Assembly (NCBI RefSeq): GCF_900496965.1
Contig: NZ_UFQB01000025.1
Location: forward strand, 39,967 to 103,966
Source: Achromobacter agilis
Lineage (GTDB): Bacteria; Pseudomonadota; Gammaproteobacteria; Burkholderiales; Burkholderiaceae_B
Direction: 5' to 3'
Length of the DNA stretch: 64,000 nt
Below are positions 1-7,535 of this stretch, one piece after another. Within the stretch, counting starts at the first letter, position 1. Each line of letters begins with the position of its first letter. The notes below the pieces were generated by a model. The model saw only the letters and a list, made by a program, of their open reading frames with translations. It was not told where the DNA came from and did not search any database. Position numbers and translations under genes: made by a program.

Positions 1-1
1 G

Positions 2-223
2 ACGGCGGGCCAGTACCTGGACCTGGCGCAGAGCCAGCGTACCCGCGTGCTGTTCGGACCGAACGTGGATGTGCGCGACAGCGGCGGGCCGGTGCGCGCG
101 TCGGAGTGGCTGCAGATGTCGCCCGCGGCGGAACCCTTGCTGGAGGGAAAGTCGAACGCCACGCAAGGGCCGGTCATCCAGGTGCAGCCGGTGGCCGCGC
201 CGGGCACCGGACGGGCGCCCTGA
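2..223 (+). CDS. C-terminal end of an unidentified protein (truncated by window edge)
   Basis: The frame is open from base 2 to a TGA at 221-223, giving the last 73 residues of a protein that begins outside the window. Nearly every codon ends in G or C, as in the surrounding real genes, so it is very probably coding. The tail is hydrophilic with a proline/alanine-rich end (QPVAAPGTGRAP). No domain is recognisable. It converges on the sigma factor gene, whose end lies 16 bases away. In Bordetella the type III secretion genes lie beside btrS, so this could be the last gene of such a cluster, but nothing in the residues proves it. Confidence 0.6.
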   Translation, partial: TAGQYLDLAQSQRTRVLFGPNVDVRDSGGPVRASEWLQMSPAAEPLLEGKSNATQGPVIQVQPVAAPGTGRAP

Positions 224-239
224 CAGGGCGGCGGGCGGC

Positions 240-851
240 TCAGCCGTCCAGCCGCAAGCCCTTCTGGGCCAGTTTGTCGCGCAGCGCCGAGCGGGCGCGC
301 GACAGGCGGCTGCGCACGGTGCCGATGGGTACCGTCAGCAGCGCGGCGGCTTCTTCGTAGGAGATATCGTCCAGCCCGACCATGAGCAGGATGTCGCGCA
401 TGTTCTCGGGCAGTTCGTCCAGGGATTCCTGCAGCAGCGCCATGGTCTGGTTCTGCTCGAGGACGCGGTCGGGAGAGGGTTCGGCGGAAGCCTGCTCTTC
501 CAGCACGCTGTCGCTGACGAAGGTGTGGCGGCGTTCAGGCGCGCGTGAAAGGTGGTTGCGGACCAGGTTCAGCGCGATGCCGTAGAGCCACGAAGACAGC
601 TGCGATTCGCCGCGGAAGTTGCGGTACGAACGCGCGGCTTCGACGAAGGCCTGCTGGGCCAGGTCTTCGGCTTCGCTGGTGTTGCCGATGTGCTTGATGA
701 TGAAACGCTGCAGCCGGCTGGAATGGTCGCGAACCAGGTCGCGCAGCAGGTATTCGTCGCCCGGGCCCCAGCCCGGCCCCGCTTCGTCGGAGCGAATGGG
801 CGGCATGTCCACTTCGGAAGAAGCGGGTGTGCTGTCGCTGGGGTAGGTCAT
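240..851 (-). CDS. btrS: ECF RNA polymerase sigma factor, BtrS/BrpL-like
   Basis: A 203-residue sigma-70 family factor of ECF type. Region 2 lies at about residues 36-105 (SEAEDLAQQAFVEAARSY and the SSWLYGIALNLVRNHL segment) and region 4 at about 133-195 (LPENMRDILLM, then YEEAAALLTVPIGTVRSRLSRAR, the helix-turn-helix for the -35 element). There is no region 3, as expected for an ECF factor. In Bordetella, BtrS (BrpL) directs transcription of the type III secretion genes and lies next to partner-switching genes as here. The gene follows the 190-residue protein ending at 1029 on the same strand. The ATG at 851 has no clear Shine-Dalgarno sequence because a palindrome occupies 863-876; an ATG at 806 is an alternative. 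ECF identity is certain; orthology to BtrS rests on the neighbourhood. Confidence 0.88.
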   Translation of the reverse strand: MTYPSDSTPASSEVDMPPIRSDEAGPGWGPGDEYLLRDLVRDHSSRLQRFIIKHIGNTSEAEDLAQQAFVEAARSYRNFRGESQLSSWLYGIALNLVRNHLSRAPERRHTFVSDSVLEEQASAEPSPDRVLEQNQTMALLQESLDELPENMRDILLMVGLDDISYEEAAALLTVPIGTVRSRLSRARSALRDKLAQKGLRLDG

Positions 852-862
852 GGGGTGGCGAA

Positions 863-876
863 AAGAAACGTTTCTT
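863..876. promoter_or_regulatory. perfect 14-bp palindrome at the sigma factor start
   Basis: AAGAAACGTTTCTT is a perfect palindrome ending 11 bases before the sigma factor ATG, where a ribosome binding site would be. On the plus strand it continues as TTTCTTA, which resembles the heptamers bound by BvgA in Bordetella (TTTCCTA-like). A repressor site or a regulator of leader translation would fit the position. The assignment to BvgA is only a suggestion. Confidence 0.45.
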
Positions 877-927
877 AAGCTACAAGTTACTACCGTGATA
901 ACGAATTATCGCAGCTTAACTCCGTCA

Positions 928-952
928 CAATATTTCGAAAATCGAAATATTG
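928..952. promoter_or_regulatory. AT-rich inverted repeat upstream of the sigma factor gene
   Basis: Two perfect 11-base arms (CAATATTTCGA and TCGAAATATTG) flank an AAA spacer. The repeat lies 77 bases upstream of the sigma factor ATG in an unusually AT-rich stretch (about 850-1008) that also holds promoter-like TATATA runs. A dimeric regulator's operator controlling the sigma factor is the most likely use. It is not followed by a T-run on either strand, so it is unlikely to be a terminator. Confidence 0.5.
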
Positions 953-1008
953 GGCCAAAAGTCGGCTTTATATAGCTAGATATGTAAAAACAAGTAAATG
1001 GTTTTCGT

Positions 1009-1032
1009 CTAGTTCCGCCAGGCGGAAGCTAG
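1009..1032 (-). other. hairpin overlapping the stop codon of the BtrA-like gene
   Basis: Read on the minus strand, CTAG-C-TTCCGCC pairs with GGCGGAA-CTAG around a one-base centre, with one bulged C. The gene's TAG stop (1031-1029) lies inside the first arm. No U-tract follows, so it is not a standard intrinsic terminator. It could protect the 3' end or reduce read-through from the BtrA-like gene into the sigma factor. Confidence 0.4.
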
Positions 1033-1601
1033 AGGGTCTTGAGCAGGTCCCGCAGCCAGCCGGCGGCGGTCGCCAGCGGCACCGGGCTTTGCCCTGACCG
1101 CGCCGCCTGGTCGAAGCGCGCCTCCATGGCCTGGTCGAGCGCGGCCCGGCGTTCGGCGTCCAGGGCCGATGGCGCCACGCCGGCATCCTTGCATGCCTGC
1201 TGGAACGTGGGGGTATTGCCAGCGGCGGAAGCCGCCAGGCGAGTCATGAAGTCCACGCCCGACAGGGCATGGCCGGAGGTCTCGGCCATGTCGATGGCGG
1301 CGGCGATGGTGCGGGCCGACAAGGGCTTGCCGGGGCTGGGCTCCAGGCCCAGCTCGCGCGAGACGGCGCTGGCGATGCCCTGGCCGTAGCTTTGCGCCAG
1401 TGTCTGCGCAAACATCGCGGTCGTGTCGACATCAGGAGCAACCCAGGCCACGCTGCGGCCGCCGGGCGTGGTGCCCATGCCCAGGACCTGCAGTTTGCCG
1501 CCGGCGATATCGACGTACACGTCCTGGCCGCCTTCCGCCGCTTTGGCGAAGGCGTCCAGGGAAATGAATGGCGACGAAGGGGTAACCGATGAAATTGTCA
1601 T
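1029..1601 (-). CDS. btrA: BtrA/BspR-like protein, candidate anti-sigma factor of the adjacent ECF sigma factor
   Basis: A 190-residue soluble protein with no signal peptide or membrane segment. The N-terminus is rich in Ser/Thr/Pro (MTISSVTPSSPFISLDAF), as is common in type III secreted proteins. An alpha-helical, alanine-rich body follows (about 75-185). I see no catalytic motif. In Bordetella the gene immediately upstream of btrS encodes BtrA (BspR), a secreted protein of about this size that antagonises BtrS. The assignment here rests on position, strand, size and N-terminal character rather than on a sequence match. The ATG at 1601 is preferred because the open frame upstream to 1700 has an unconvincing composition. 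Confidence 0.6.
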   Translation of the reverse strand: MTISSVTPSSPFISLDAFAKAAEGGQDVYVDIAGGKLQVLGMGTTPGGRSVAWVAPDVDTTAMFAQTLAQSYGQGIASAVSRELGLEPSPGKPLSARTIAAAIDMAETSGHALSGVDFMTRLAASAAGNTPTFQQACKDAGVAPSALDAERRAALDQAMEARFDQAARSGQSPVPLATAAGWLRDLLKTL

Positions 1602-1746
1602 GCAGCCAAGAAATCCGGCGTGTCCGATACGTGGCCGTGGTGGTCCTACGACCCTGTGCGTGAGTAACCCGAGGTCTACTTTAGTTCCACGGCCGGGCAA
1701 TGCGCTTTATTTTATGTCATCGGGCATGCGGGTTCGAAACACGGGG

Positions 1747-2904
1747 TTACTGCGCTTCGTAGACCTCGTCGGCCGCCAGCAGGATGTCCACGGGGGGGTC
1801 GAAGCCGATCACGCGCGCCGTTTCCAGGTTCAGCGCGATCTTGGCCGGGTCGATCCACACCTGGGAGAGGCCGCGCGGCTTGGCGCCATTGAAGATGCGG
1901 GCCATCGTCTCCGCGTAGAACAGGCCCACGTACGAGTAGTCCGCCTGCGCCAGGCTCAGCAGCAGGCCGTGCTTGACCTCCTCGGAGCCCAGCATCGAAA
2001 AGCTGGGCACGCGCGCCTGGCGGAGAATCTCGGCCACGGTGTCGATGGACGCAGGCGTGACGCCGCGGTGCACGGTCACGTAGGCGGCATCCACTTGCGG
2101 CGCAAGCTTGGCATAGCATTCCATCGCGTTGCGCGTGGCGACCTCGGGCGGGATGCCGTTGGACGGCGCGTTGCAGGACAGCACCTCGAAATGCTGTTCG
2201 CGCGCCACCTGTTCAACGGCCTCGACGGCGCTGTAGGTCCGGCCTTCCGGGCTGTCTTCATAGACCAGGCCCAGCCGCTTGAAGGGCACGATCTCGTGGA
2301 ACAGGCGCACCTGCCGCTGATAACGTTCGGGCTGGACGCGGGCATGCAGATTGTCTTGCCCGCTGTCCTGGGCCGAGCGCGTGATGCGGGCCCCGATGGC
2401 GTCGCTGGTGGAGGCAACGATGGTCGGCACGGGCGTGCCCATGGCGGCCATGTCCTGGCCTGCCCAGGTGCCCATGGCGATGATGAGGTCGATGTCGCGT
2501 TTGGCCGTGAGGCGCTGCTTGATCGCGTCGCGCACCGCGGGGCGCTGCGCCGCGTCGAAGTTGCCGGGCTGCCACCAGGCGTCGCGCACGAATTCCAGCG
2601 TGTCGCTGCGGGCATTGTCGGCCAGGAATTCCCACATCTGCCGGCCGTTCAGCCCGTCGGGCATGGCGGGCAAGGTCAGCCAGCCGAGCTTCTGCAAGCC
2701 TTCGACCGTGACGCGCAGGGTGCGGGGGTACTCGCTGTAGTCGCCGCTTTCGAAATAGCCGATCCGCCATTTTCCGCCGTCCGGTTTGGCGGCGGGCTTG
2801 GTCGGGAACACTTGGGCGGCGGGCGCCGCGGCCGTCTGCGCCATGCTTGCCGCGGGCGCCAGCAAGGCCAGGCAGAGCATCAGGGTGGGCAGCGATTTCT
2901 TCAT
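1747..2904 (-). CDS. ABC-type periplasmic substrate-binding protein (COG2984-like)
   Basis: A 385-residue exported protein. A Sec signal peptide (MKKSLPTLMLCLALLAPAAS, cut near AQ) precedes a two-lobed binding-protein fold of the ABC_sub_bind family (WRIGYFESGDY at the start of lobe 1, DIDLIIAMGTWAGQDM, FKRLGLVYEDSPEGRTY, QARVPSFSML). No permease or ATPase is nearby. Its ATG overlaps the stop of the upstream PP2C phosphatase by 4 bases (ATGA), so the two are translationally coupled. This suggests it presents a ligand to the periplasmic part of the phosphatase rather than serving uptake. The ligand is unknown. Confidence 0.8.
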   Translation of the reverse strand: MKKSLPTLMLCLALLAPAASMAQTAAAPAAQVFPTKPAAKPDGGKWRIGYFESGDYSEYPRTLRVTVEGLQKLGWLTLPAMPDGLNGRQMWEFLADNARSDTLEFVRDAWWQPGNFDAAQRPAVRDAIKQRLTAKRDIDLIIAMGTWAGQDMAAMGTPVPTIVASTSDAIGARITRSAQDSGQDNLHARVQPERYQRQVRLFHEIVPFKRLGLVYEDSPEGRTYSAVEAVEQVAREQHFEVLSCNAPSNGIPPEVATRNAMECYAKLAPQVDAAYVTVHRGVTPASIDTVAEILRQARVPSFSMLGSEEVKHGLLLSLAQADYSYVGLFYAETMARIFNGAKPRGLSQVWIDPAKIALNLETARVIGFDPPVDILLAADEVYEAQ

Positions 2905-4904
2905 GGGCGGCGGATCACGATCAAGGTGATGTCATCGGATTGTTCCGCGCCGTCGGCGAAAGCCTGCACGTCTTCGAGCAGGCGCTTGGACAGATTGGCC
3001 GAAGGCACGGGGGGATTGGACAGGACGGCCAGCAGGCGCGGGTCGCCGTACTGGGCGTTGTTCGGGTCGACGGCCTCGGTGATGCCGTCGGTGTAGCCCA
3101 CCAGCACTTCGCCGGGCGCGAGCACGGCGGACAGGCCGCGGTATTCAAGGTCTTCCTGCACGCCGCAGGCGGGGCCGCTGCGGCCTTCCAGCAGGCGCAC
3201 CGCGCCGTCCGCGCCGATCACCGCGGGCGGCAGGTGCCCCGCGTTGGCCCACTGCAATTCACCGGTGGTCAGGTCCAGCACGCCCAGCAGCAGCGTGACG
3301 AACATCATGTTGGGATTGTTCTCGGACAGGCGGTTGTTGATCTTCTGCATCATCAGCGCCGGGTCCGTTTCATCTTCGGCCGTGGCGCGGATGAGCGTGC
3401 GGGTCACTGCCATGAAGAGCGCGGCGGGCACGCCCTTGTCGGATACGTCTCCGATTGCCAGGCACAGGCGCCCATCGGGCAGCGTGAAATAGTCGTAGAG
3501 ATCGCCGCCGACTTCCTTGGCCGGCAGCATCACGGCATTCAGGTCGATCTGGTCGCGCGTCGTGTTGGACAGGGGCACGGGCAGCAGGCCCAGCTGGATC
3601 GCGCGGGCGATGTTGAGCTCGCTTTCGAAGCGCTCGCGCGCGGTGGTCTCGCGCATCAGGCGGGCGACGTTCTCGCGCAGCTTGTCGTTCATGAACAGGA
3701 AAGAGGCGGCCAGCCGGCCGACCTCGTCTTTGTGCTTGTCCGGCAGCGCGGCGATGTTCGCCGGCACGCTGGCTGCGGCCGTCAGGTCCTGTTCGGGCAA
3801 TTGGCGCGCATAGCGCGTCAGCGTTTCCAGCGGCCGCACGATGCGCGCTGCCACCAGCCAGGCGCACACCAGGGCCACCAGCATCATGCCTGCGAAGATC
3901 AGGGCCTGGCGGTTCAGCAGTGTGCGCGCCGGCGCGGTCAGGTCGCTTTCCGGCACCGCCGTCACCAGCGTCCAGCCCAGCGGCGAGAAGCGCGCGCTGT
4001 CGATCTGCCAGGGGCCGCCGCCGCCGTCGAACCGCAGGCTTTGCTGCTGGCCGTCCACGCCCTGGCGGGCCAGCAGGCTGCGCAGCGTGGCGCCCTTGCT
4101 GTCGCGGGCGTCCAGCAGGCCGGCCTGCTGTTCGGGCAGGGGCACCACCATCCGGCCGTCGTCGGCGGTGATGAAGATGAAGCCGGACTGCGCGAGCGTC
4201 AGCTTGGACAGCATGCCGCGCACTGAGTTTTCCATTTGTTCGCGGCGCGTCTGGATCTGATCGATGACGTCCTGCGCGCTGTCGGTGATGACGAAGACCC
4301 AGTTCCATGGCCGGAAGTAGCCGAAATAGGCATAGCGCGTTTCGCTGTCGCCGCGCTGCGCGGAAGGCGGCCAGCGGTAGATGGCGAAGCCATAGCCGGA
4401 CGTGCGGCTTTCGTCGTACAGCGCCTGGGCGAGCGGACGGTTCTTGAAGTCCGACAGCTGCGACAGGTCGCGGTCGATCATGTCGGGATTGCCGCTGGCC
4501 ACCACCTGGAAATCGGCGTCGTAGGCGAAGGCGTAGCGCCGGTCGTCCAGCTTCAGGCGGTTGATCCAGGCGCGCGCCATGCCGCGCGCGGCGCCCGGCG
4601 TCATGAGGCCGCGCTCGGCCATGTCGGCGTAGGAATTCAGCGCGGCGGCGACCACCGTGCCGGTCTGCATCAGCTGCCGGCGGCCGCTGCGCACCGTCGT
4701 GATCTTGTCGGTCAGCAGCGCGCCCCAGCGGGCCTCGGCATCGCGCAGCACCAGCTCCATCACGTTGCTGACGGCGTGGCGTTCGCTGTTCATCACCGTG
4801 CGCGTGACGTTGCGCTGCGTCGTCAGCATCACGAATGCAGCCACCGCGAGGAGAAGCGCTACGACCAGAAGAAAAATCTTGCTACGTAGCGACCTGGCGG
4901 GCAT
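2901..4904 (-). CDS. btrU: BtrU-like membrane serine phosphatase (sensor-HAMP-SpoIIE/PP2C)
   Basis: A 667-residue membrane protein. A first transmembrane helix (about residues 7-28) leads to a periplasmic sensor of about 280 residues that looks like a double-Cache domain (FGYFRPWNWVFVITDS and GWTLVTAVPESDL segments). A second helix (LIFAGMMLVALVCAWLVAA) is followed by a HAMP linker and a C-terminal SpoIIE/PP2C phosphatase. The metal-binding motifs are intact: EVGGDLYDYF, GDVSDKGVPAALFM, GYTDGITEA and QSDDITLIV. In the partner-switching scheme such a phosphatase dephosphorylates the STAS protein (9416-9751), which can then capture the anti-sigma kinase (8820-9251). The start at 4904 puts the first helix at the N-terminus; the open frame reaches 5015. 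Confidence 0.85.
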   Translation of the reverse strand: MPARSLRSKIFLLVVALLLAVAAFVMLTTQRNVTRTVMNSERHAVSNVMELVLRDAEARWGALLTDKITTVRSGRRQLMQTGTVVAAALNSYADMAERGLMTPGAARGMARAWINRLKLDDRRYAFAYDADFQVVASGNPDMIDRDLSQLSDFKNRPLAQALYDESRTSGYGFAIYRWPPSAQRGDSETRYAYFGYFRPWNWVFVITDSAQDVIDQIQTRREQMENSVRGMLSKLTLAQSGFIFITADDGRMVVPLPEQQAGLLDARDSKGATLRSLLARQGVDGQQQSLRFDGGGGPWQIDSARFSPLGWTLVTAVPESDLTAPARTLLNRQALIFAGMMLVALVCAWLVAARIVRPLETLTRYARQLPEQDLTAAASVPANIAALPDKHKDEVGRLAASFLFMNDKLRENVARLMRETTARERFESELNIARAIQLGLLPVPLSNTTRDQIDLNAVMLPAKEVGGDLYDYFTLPDGRLCLAIGDVSDKGVPAALFMAVTRTLIRATAEDETDPALMMQKINNRLSENNPNMMFVTLLLGVLDLTTGELQWANAGHLPPAVIGADGAVRLLEGRSGPACGVQEDLEYRGLSAVLAPGEVLVGYTDGITEAVDPNNAQYGDPRLLAVLSNPPVPSANLSKRLLEDVQAFADGAEQSDDITLIVIRRP

Positions 4905-5013
4905 GGACGTGACGACGGTGGAAGAACGTGAGGGTGTAAAAAAAGATGCAATTTGCATTAATTGTAAATACCATTGTCGCCCGTGTGTAAATACTTTGCG
5001 GTGCTTCAGCCTC
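4905..5013. promoter_or_regulatory. divergent control region between the phosphatase and the sensor-transporter
   Basis: This 109-base spacer is AT-rich compared with its flanks. It holds a perfect 13-base palindrome, ATGCAATTTGCAT (4946-4958), and two exact 9-base direct repeats, TGTAAATAC, at 4963-4971 and 4986-4994. The repeats start 23 bases apart, about two helical turns, so a protein could bind both on one DNA face. The region must drive both the minus-strand phosphatase operon and the plus-strand transporter. Confidence 0.5.
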
Positions 5014-7479
5014 ATGCGTAGCGAGCCTATTCAAATCGTGCTGGAAGGACTGAGACGCCGCCCGGTACTCGAAGTCACGCTGGCCTGTCTGGCCGTCCTG
5101 TTGCTTGCGCAAACGCTGATTGGCGCGCTGAGCCTGTCCGCGCTGAACCGGCTGGTGGTGGACACCACCGCCGACCGAGTGGAAGTCATTGCCCGCCGCG
5201 CGGCGGGCAATATCGAAAACGGATTGCGGCTGGGCAAGCCGCTGGAGCAATACTTCGGCCTGCGCGACGGACTCCAGGACAGCGTGTCCGGATCGCGCGG
5301 CCTGCTCGGCGCCGCCGTATTGCGCGCCGATGGCCAGACGCTGGCCGTGCAGGGCGAGCTGCCCGATGGCGCCGTTGCGATTGCGCAGGCGCTGGACGGC
5401 GCAAGCCGCGACAGCCGCGCGACGCGCCGCGCGTCCGGCGCGCTCATGTCGGTGTCCGACGGCACGGTGACCCTGGCCGTGCCCCTGGCGGGCGCGGGCG
5501 GCAACGTCGTCGGCGCCGTGGTGCTTTCGGCGTCCAAGGACGGTGAAGCCAGCCGCCGCCTGATCGTGGATAACCTGCAGGTGCTGCTGGCCGTCACCGC
5601 GCTGGTCGGCCTGGGCCTCGCGGCCGTTTTCAAATACCTGGTGCCGCTGACTTCCCTGGCCGCCGGCGGCCGGGCGCGCTTCGTCGTGCCCTTGCTGGCG
5701 CTGATGCTGGCCCAGGGCGTCTATGCCGCCTACACGATCTCCACATTCCGCACGGGCTGGCTGGAGGTGACGCGCAACAACGTCGGCCTGCTGGCCGAAG
5801 GCTTGCAGCGCGATCTGAACCGCGTGCTGGGCTACGGCCTGACGCTGAATCGCCTGCGTGGCGTTGAAGCGCCGTTCTCGCGCCTGGCCGCGACGTTTCC
5901 CGCCGTGGCGCAGATCGATCTGGTGGATGGCGATGGCCGCGTGCTGAGCCGCGCCGATGCGAACGGCGCGCTCGATGTGGCAGGGCTGCCGGTGGCGCGT
6001 CCGCAATCCGGCGATCTTGCGCTGGTGCTGCCGCTGGGCGCGTCGAATTCCAATCCGCGCGCGCGCGGCGATCTGGTGCTGCGCTTGTCCGATGACGTGA
6101 TCGCGGCCGGTGTGCGCAGCCGCGCGCTGGATGCGGTAACCGTGGTGGCCGTGGCGCTGGTCGCCGCCATCGAGATGCTGCTGTTGCTGTCGCTGCTGAT
6201 GAACCGCGCCTTCGCTTCGCGGGCCACCTTGCCCGACGGCAGCCGCGTCGGTCCCGATGACGAATCCGAGATCGGCCGCATCGCCCGGCCCGTGATGTTC
6301 GGCTTCCTGTTCGCCTGGGCCTTGCCGCTGGGCTTTCTGCCGCTGTATGCGCGCAGCCTGCCGGCGGGCGGGCTGGACCTGCCTGCGAATCTCTTGTTGG
6401 CGCTGCCGATCTCCGTCGAGATGGGCTGCGGCCTGTTGACCTCGCTGCTCGCCGGCAGCCTGACCGACCGCAAGGGTTGGCAGGTGCCCGTGCTGGCCGG
6501 GCTGGCGGTGTCGTGCGCGGGCATGCTGGCCTGCGCGGCGGCAGGCAACCTGTTGATGTTCAGCGCGGCGCGCGGCCTCGTGGGCCTGGGCTATGGCCTG
6601 ACCTGGATGGGGCTGCAGGGCTTCATCGTCACGCGCAGCCCGGCACAGTATCGCGGGCGCAACATGACGGGCGTGATCGCCGGCCTGTTCGCGGGCCATC
6701 TTTCCGGCGCGGCCGTCGGCGCGATGCTGATGGAACAGACGGGCTTTCGCGCCGTATTCGGCGTGGGAGCGGCGATGCTGGTGCTGCCCCTGGCCGGTGT
6801 GCTGGTGCTGATGCGTCCATACATGGACCGCGGCCGCAAGCAGGCGGGGCAGGTGGCCGCGCGCACGCGTGCGCGGCTGTCCGACACCTTGCGGTTGCTG
6901 TGCACGCGCGACTTCGGCTTGCTGCTGCTGGGCAGCGTCATCCCTTTTTCGATCGCGCAGGTAGGCCTGCTGTCGTTCGCGCTTCCGCTGTATCTCGAAG
7001 CCGAGGGCGTGGCCGCGTCCAGCATCGGGCGCGTATTGATGATCTATGGTCTTTGCGTGATCTACGTGGGGCCGCTGATGGGCCGCGTGGTGGACCGCAG
7101 CCGCATCAAGAAAAGCTGGATCGTGCTGGGCGGCCTGGTCGGCAGCGTGGGCATGCTGGGCCTGTACTTCAACAGTGGGCTGCTGGCCGCGGCCGCGGCC
7201 GTGTTGCTGCTGGCGCTGGCCAGCTGCTTTGCCGGCGCCTCGCAAGCGCCCTACATGCTGGCGCTGCCGGACGTGCAGCGCTATGGCGCCGCCGGGGCCA
7301 CCAGCGTCATGCGCGCGGCCGACAAGCTGGGCCAGATGGCGGGGCCGCTGGTGGTGGGCGCCATGTTCGGCGCCGCGGGCATGGGCGCGGGCCTGGCGGC
7401 CACCGGCATCATCTATCTGTGCGCGACGCTGCTGTTCCTGATGCTGGCGCCGGCCCGTCCCCGGGACGGCGCGGCCTGA
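5014..7479 (+). CDS. membrane sensor fused to a major facilitator superfamily transporter
   Basis: An 821-residue integral membrane protein with an unusual architecture. A first helix (about 20-40) precedes an extracytoplasmic domain (about 45-185). Two helices follow (LQVLLAVTALVGLGLAAVF and VVPLLALMLAQGVYAAY), then a second extracytoplasmic domain (about 250-365) and another helix near 370-395. A complete 12-helix MFS unit occupies about 425-815, with SLTDRKGWQ between helices 2 and 3 and GRVVDRSRIKKSW in the second half. The two N-terminal modules look like sensor domains; the MFS part would bind or move a small molecule. It is divergent from the PP2C phosphatase gene. Bordetella reports mention an uncharacterised btrX in this locus, and I cannot confirm that this is it. 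The ATG at 5014 is preferred over in-frame starts within the phosphatase gene. Confidence 0.78.
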   Translation: MRSEPIQIVLEGLRRRPVLEVTLACLAVLLLAQTLIGALSLSALNRLVVDTTADRVEVIARRAAGNIENGLRLGKPLEQYFGLRDGLQDSVSGSRGLLGAAVLRADGQTLAVQGELPDGAVAIAQALDGASRDSRATRRASGALMSVSDGTVTLAVPLAGAGGNVVGAVVLSASKDGEASRRLIVDNLQVLLAVTALVGLGLAAVFKYLVPLTSLAAGGRARFVVPLLALMLAQGVYAAYTISTFRTGWLEVTRNNVGLLAEGLQRDLNRVLGYGLTLNRLRGVEAPFSRLAATFPAVAQIDLVDGDGRVLSRADANGALDVAGLPVARPQSGDLALVLPLGASNSNPRARGDLVLRLSDDVIAAGVRSRALDAVTVVAVALVAAIEMLLLLSLLMNRAFASRATLPDGSRVGPDDESEIGRIARPVMFGFLFAWALPLGFLPLYARSLPAGGLDLPANLLLALPISVEMGCGLLTSLLAGSLTDRKGWQVPVLAGLAVSCAGMLACAAAGNLLMFSAARGLVGLGYGLTWMGLQGFIVTRSPAQYRGRNMTGVIAGLFAGHLSGAAVGAMLMEQTGFRAVFGVGAAMLVLPLAGVLVLMRPYMDRGRKQAGQVAARTRARLSDTLRLLCTRDFGLLLLGSVIPFSIAQVGLLSFALPLYLEAEGVAASSIGRVLMIYGLCVIYVGPLMGRVVDRSRIKKSWIVLGGLVGSVGMLGLYFNSGLLAAAAAVLLLALASCFAGASQAPYMLALPDVQRYGAAGATSVMRAADKLGQMAGPLVVGAMFGAAGMGAGLAATGIIYLCATLLFLMLAPARPRDGAA

Positions 7480-7535
7480 ACACGCGCTGTCCGGCGGACG
7501 GGCGGGCGCGTTTGCGCCAAGCCGGGCGCGGCCGG

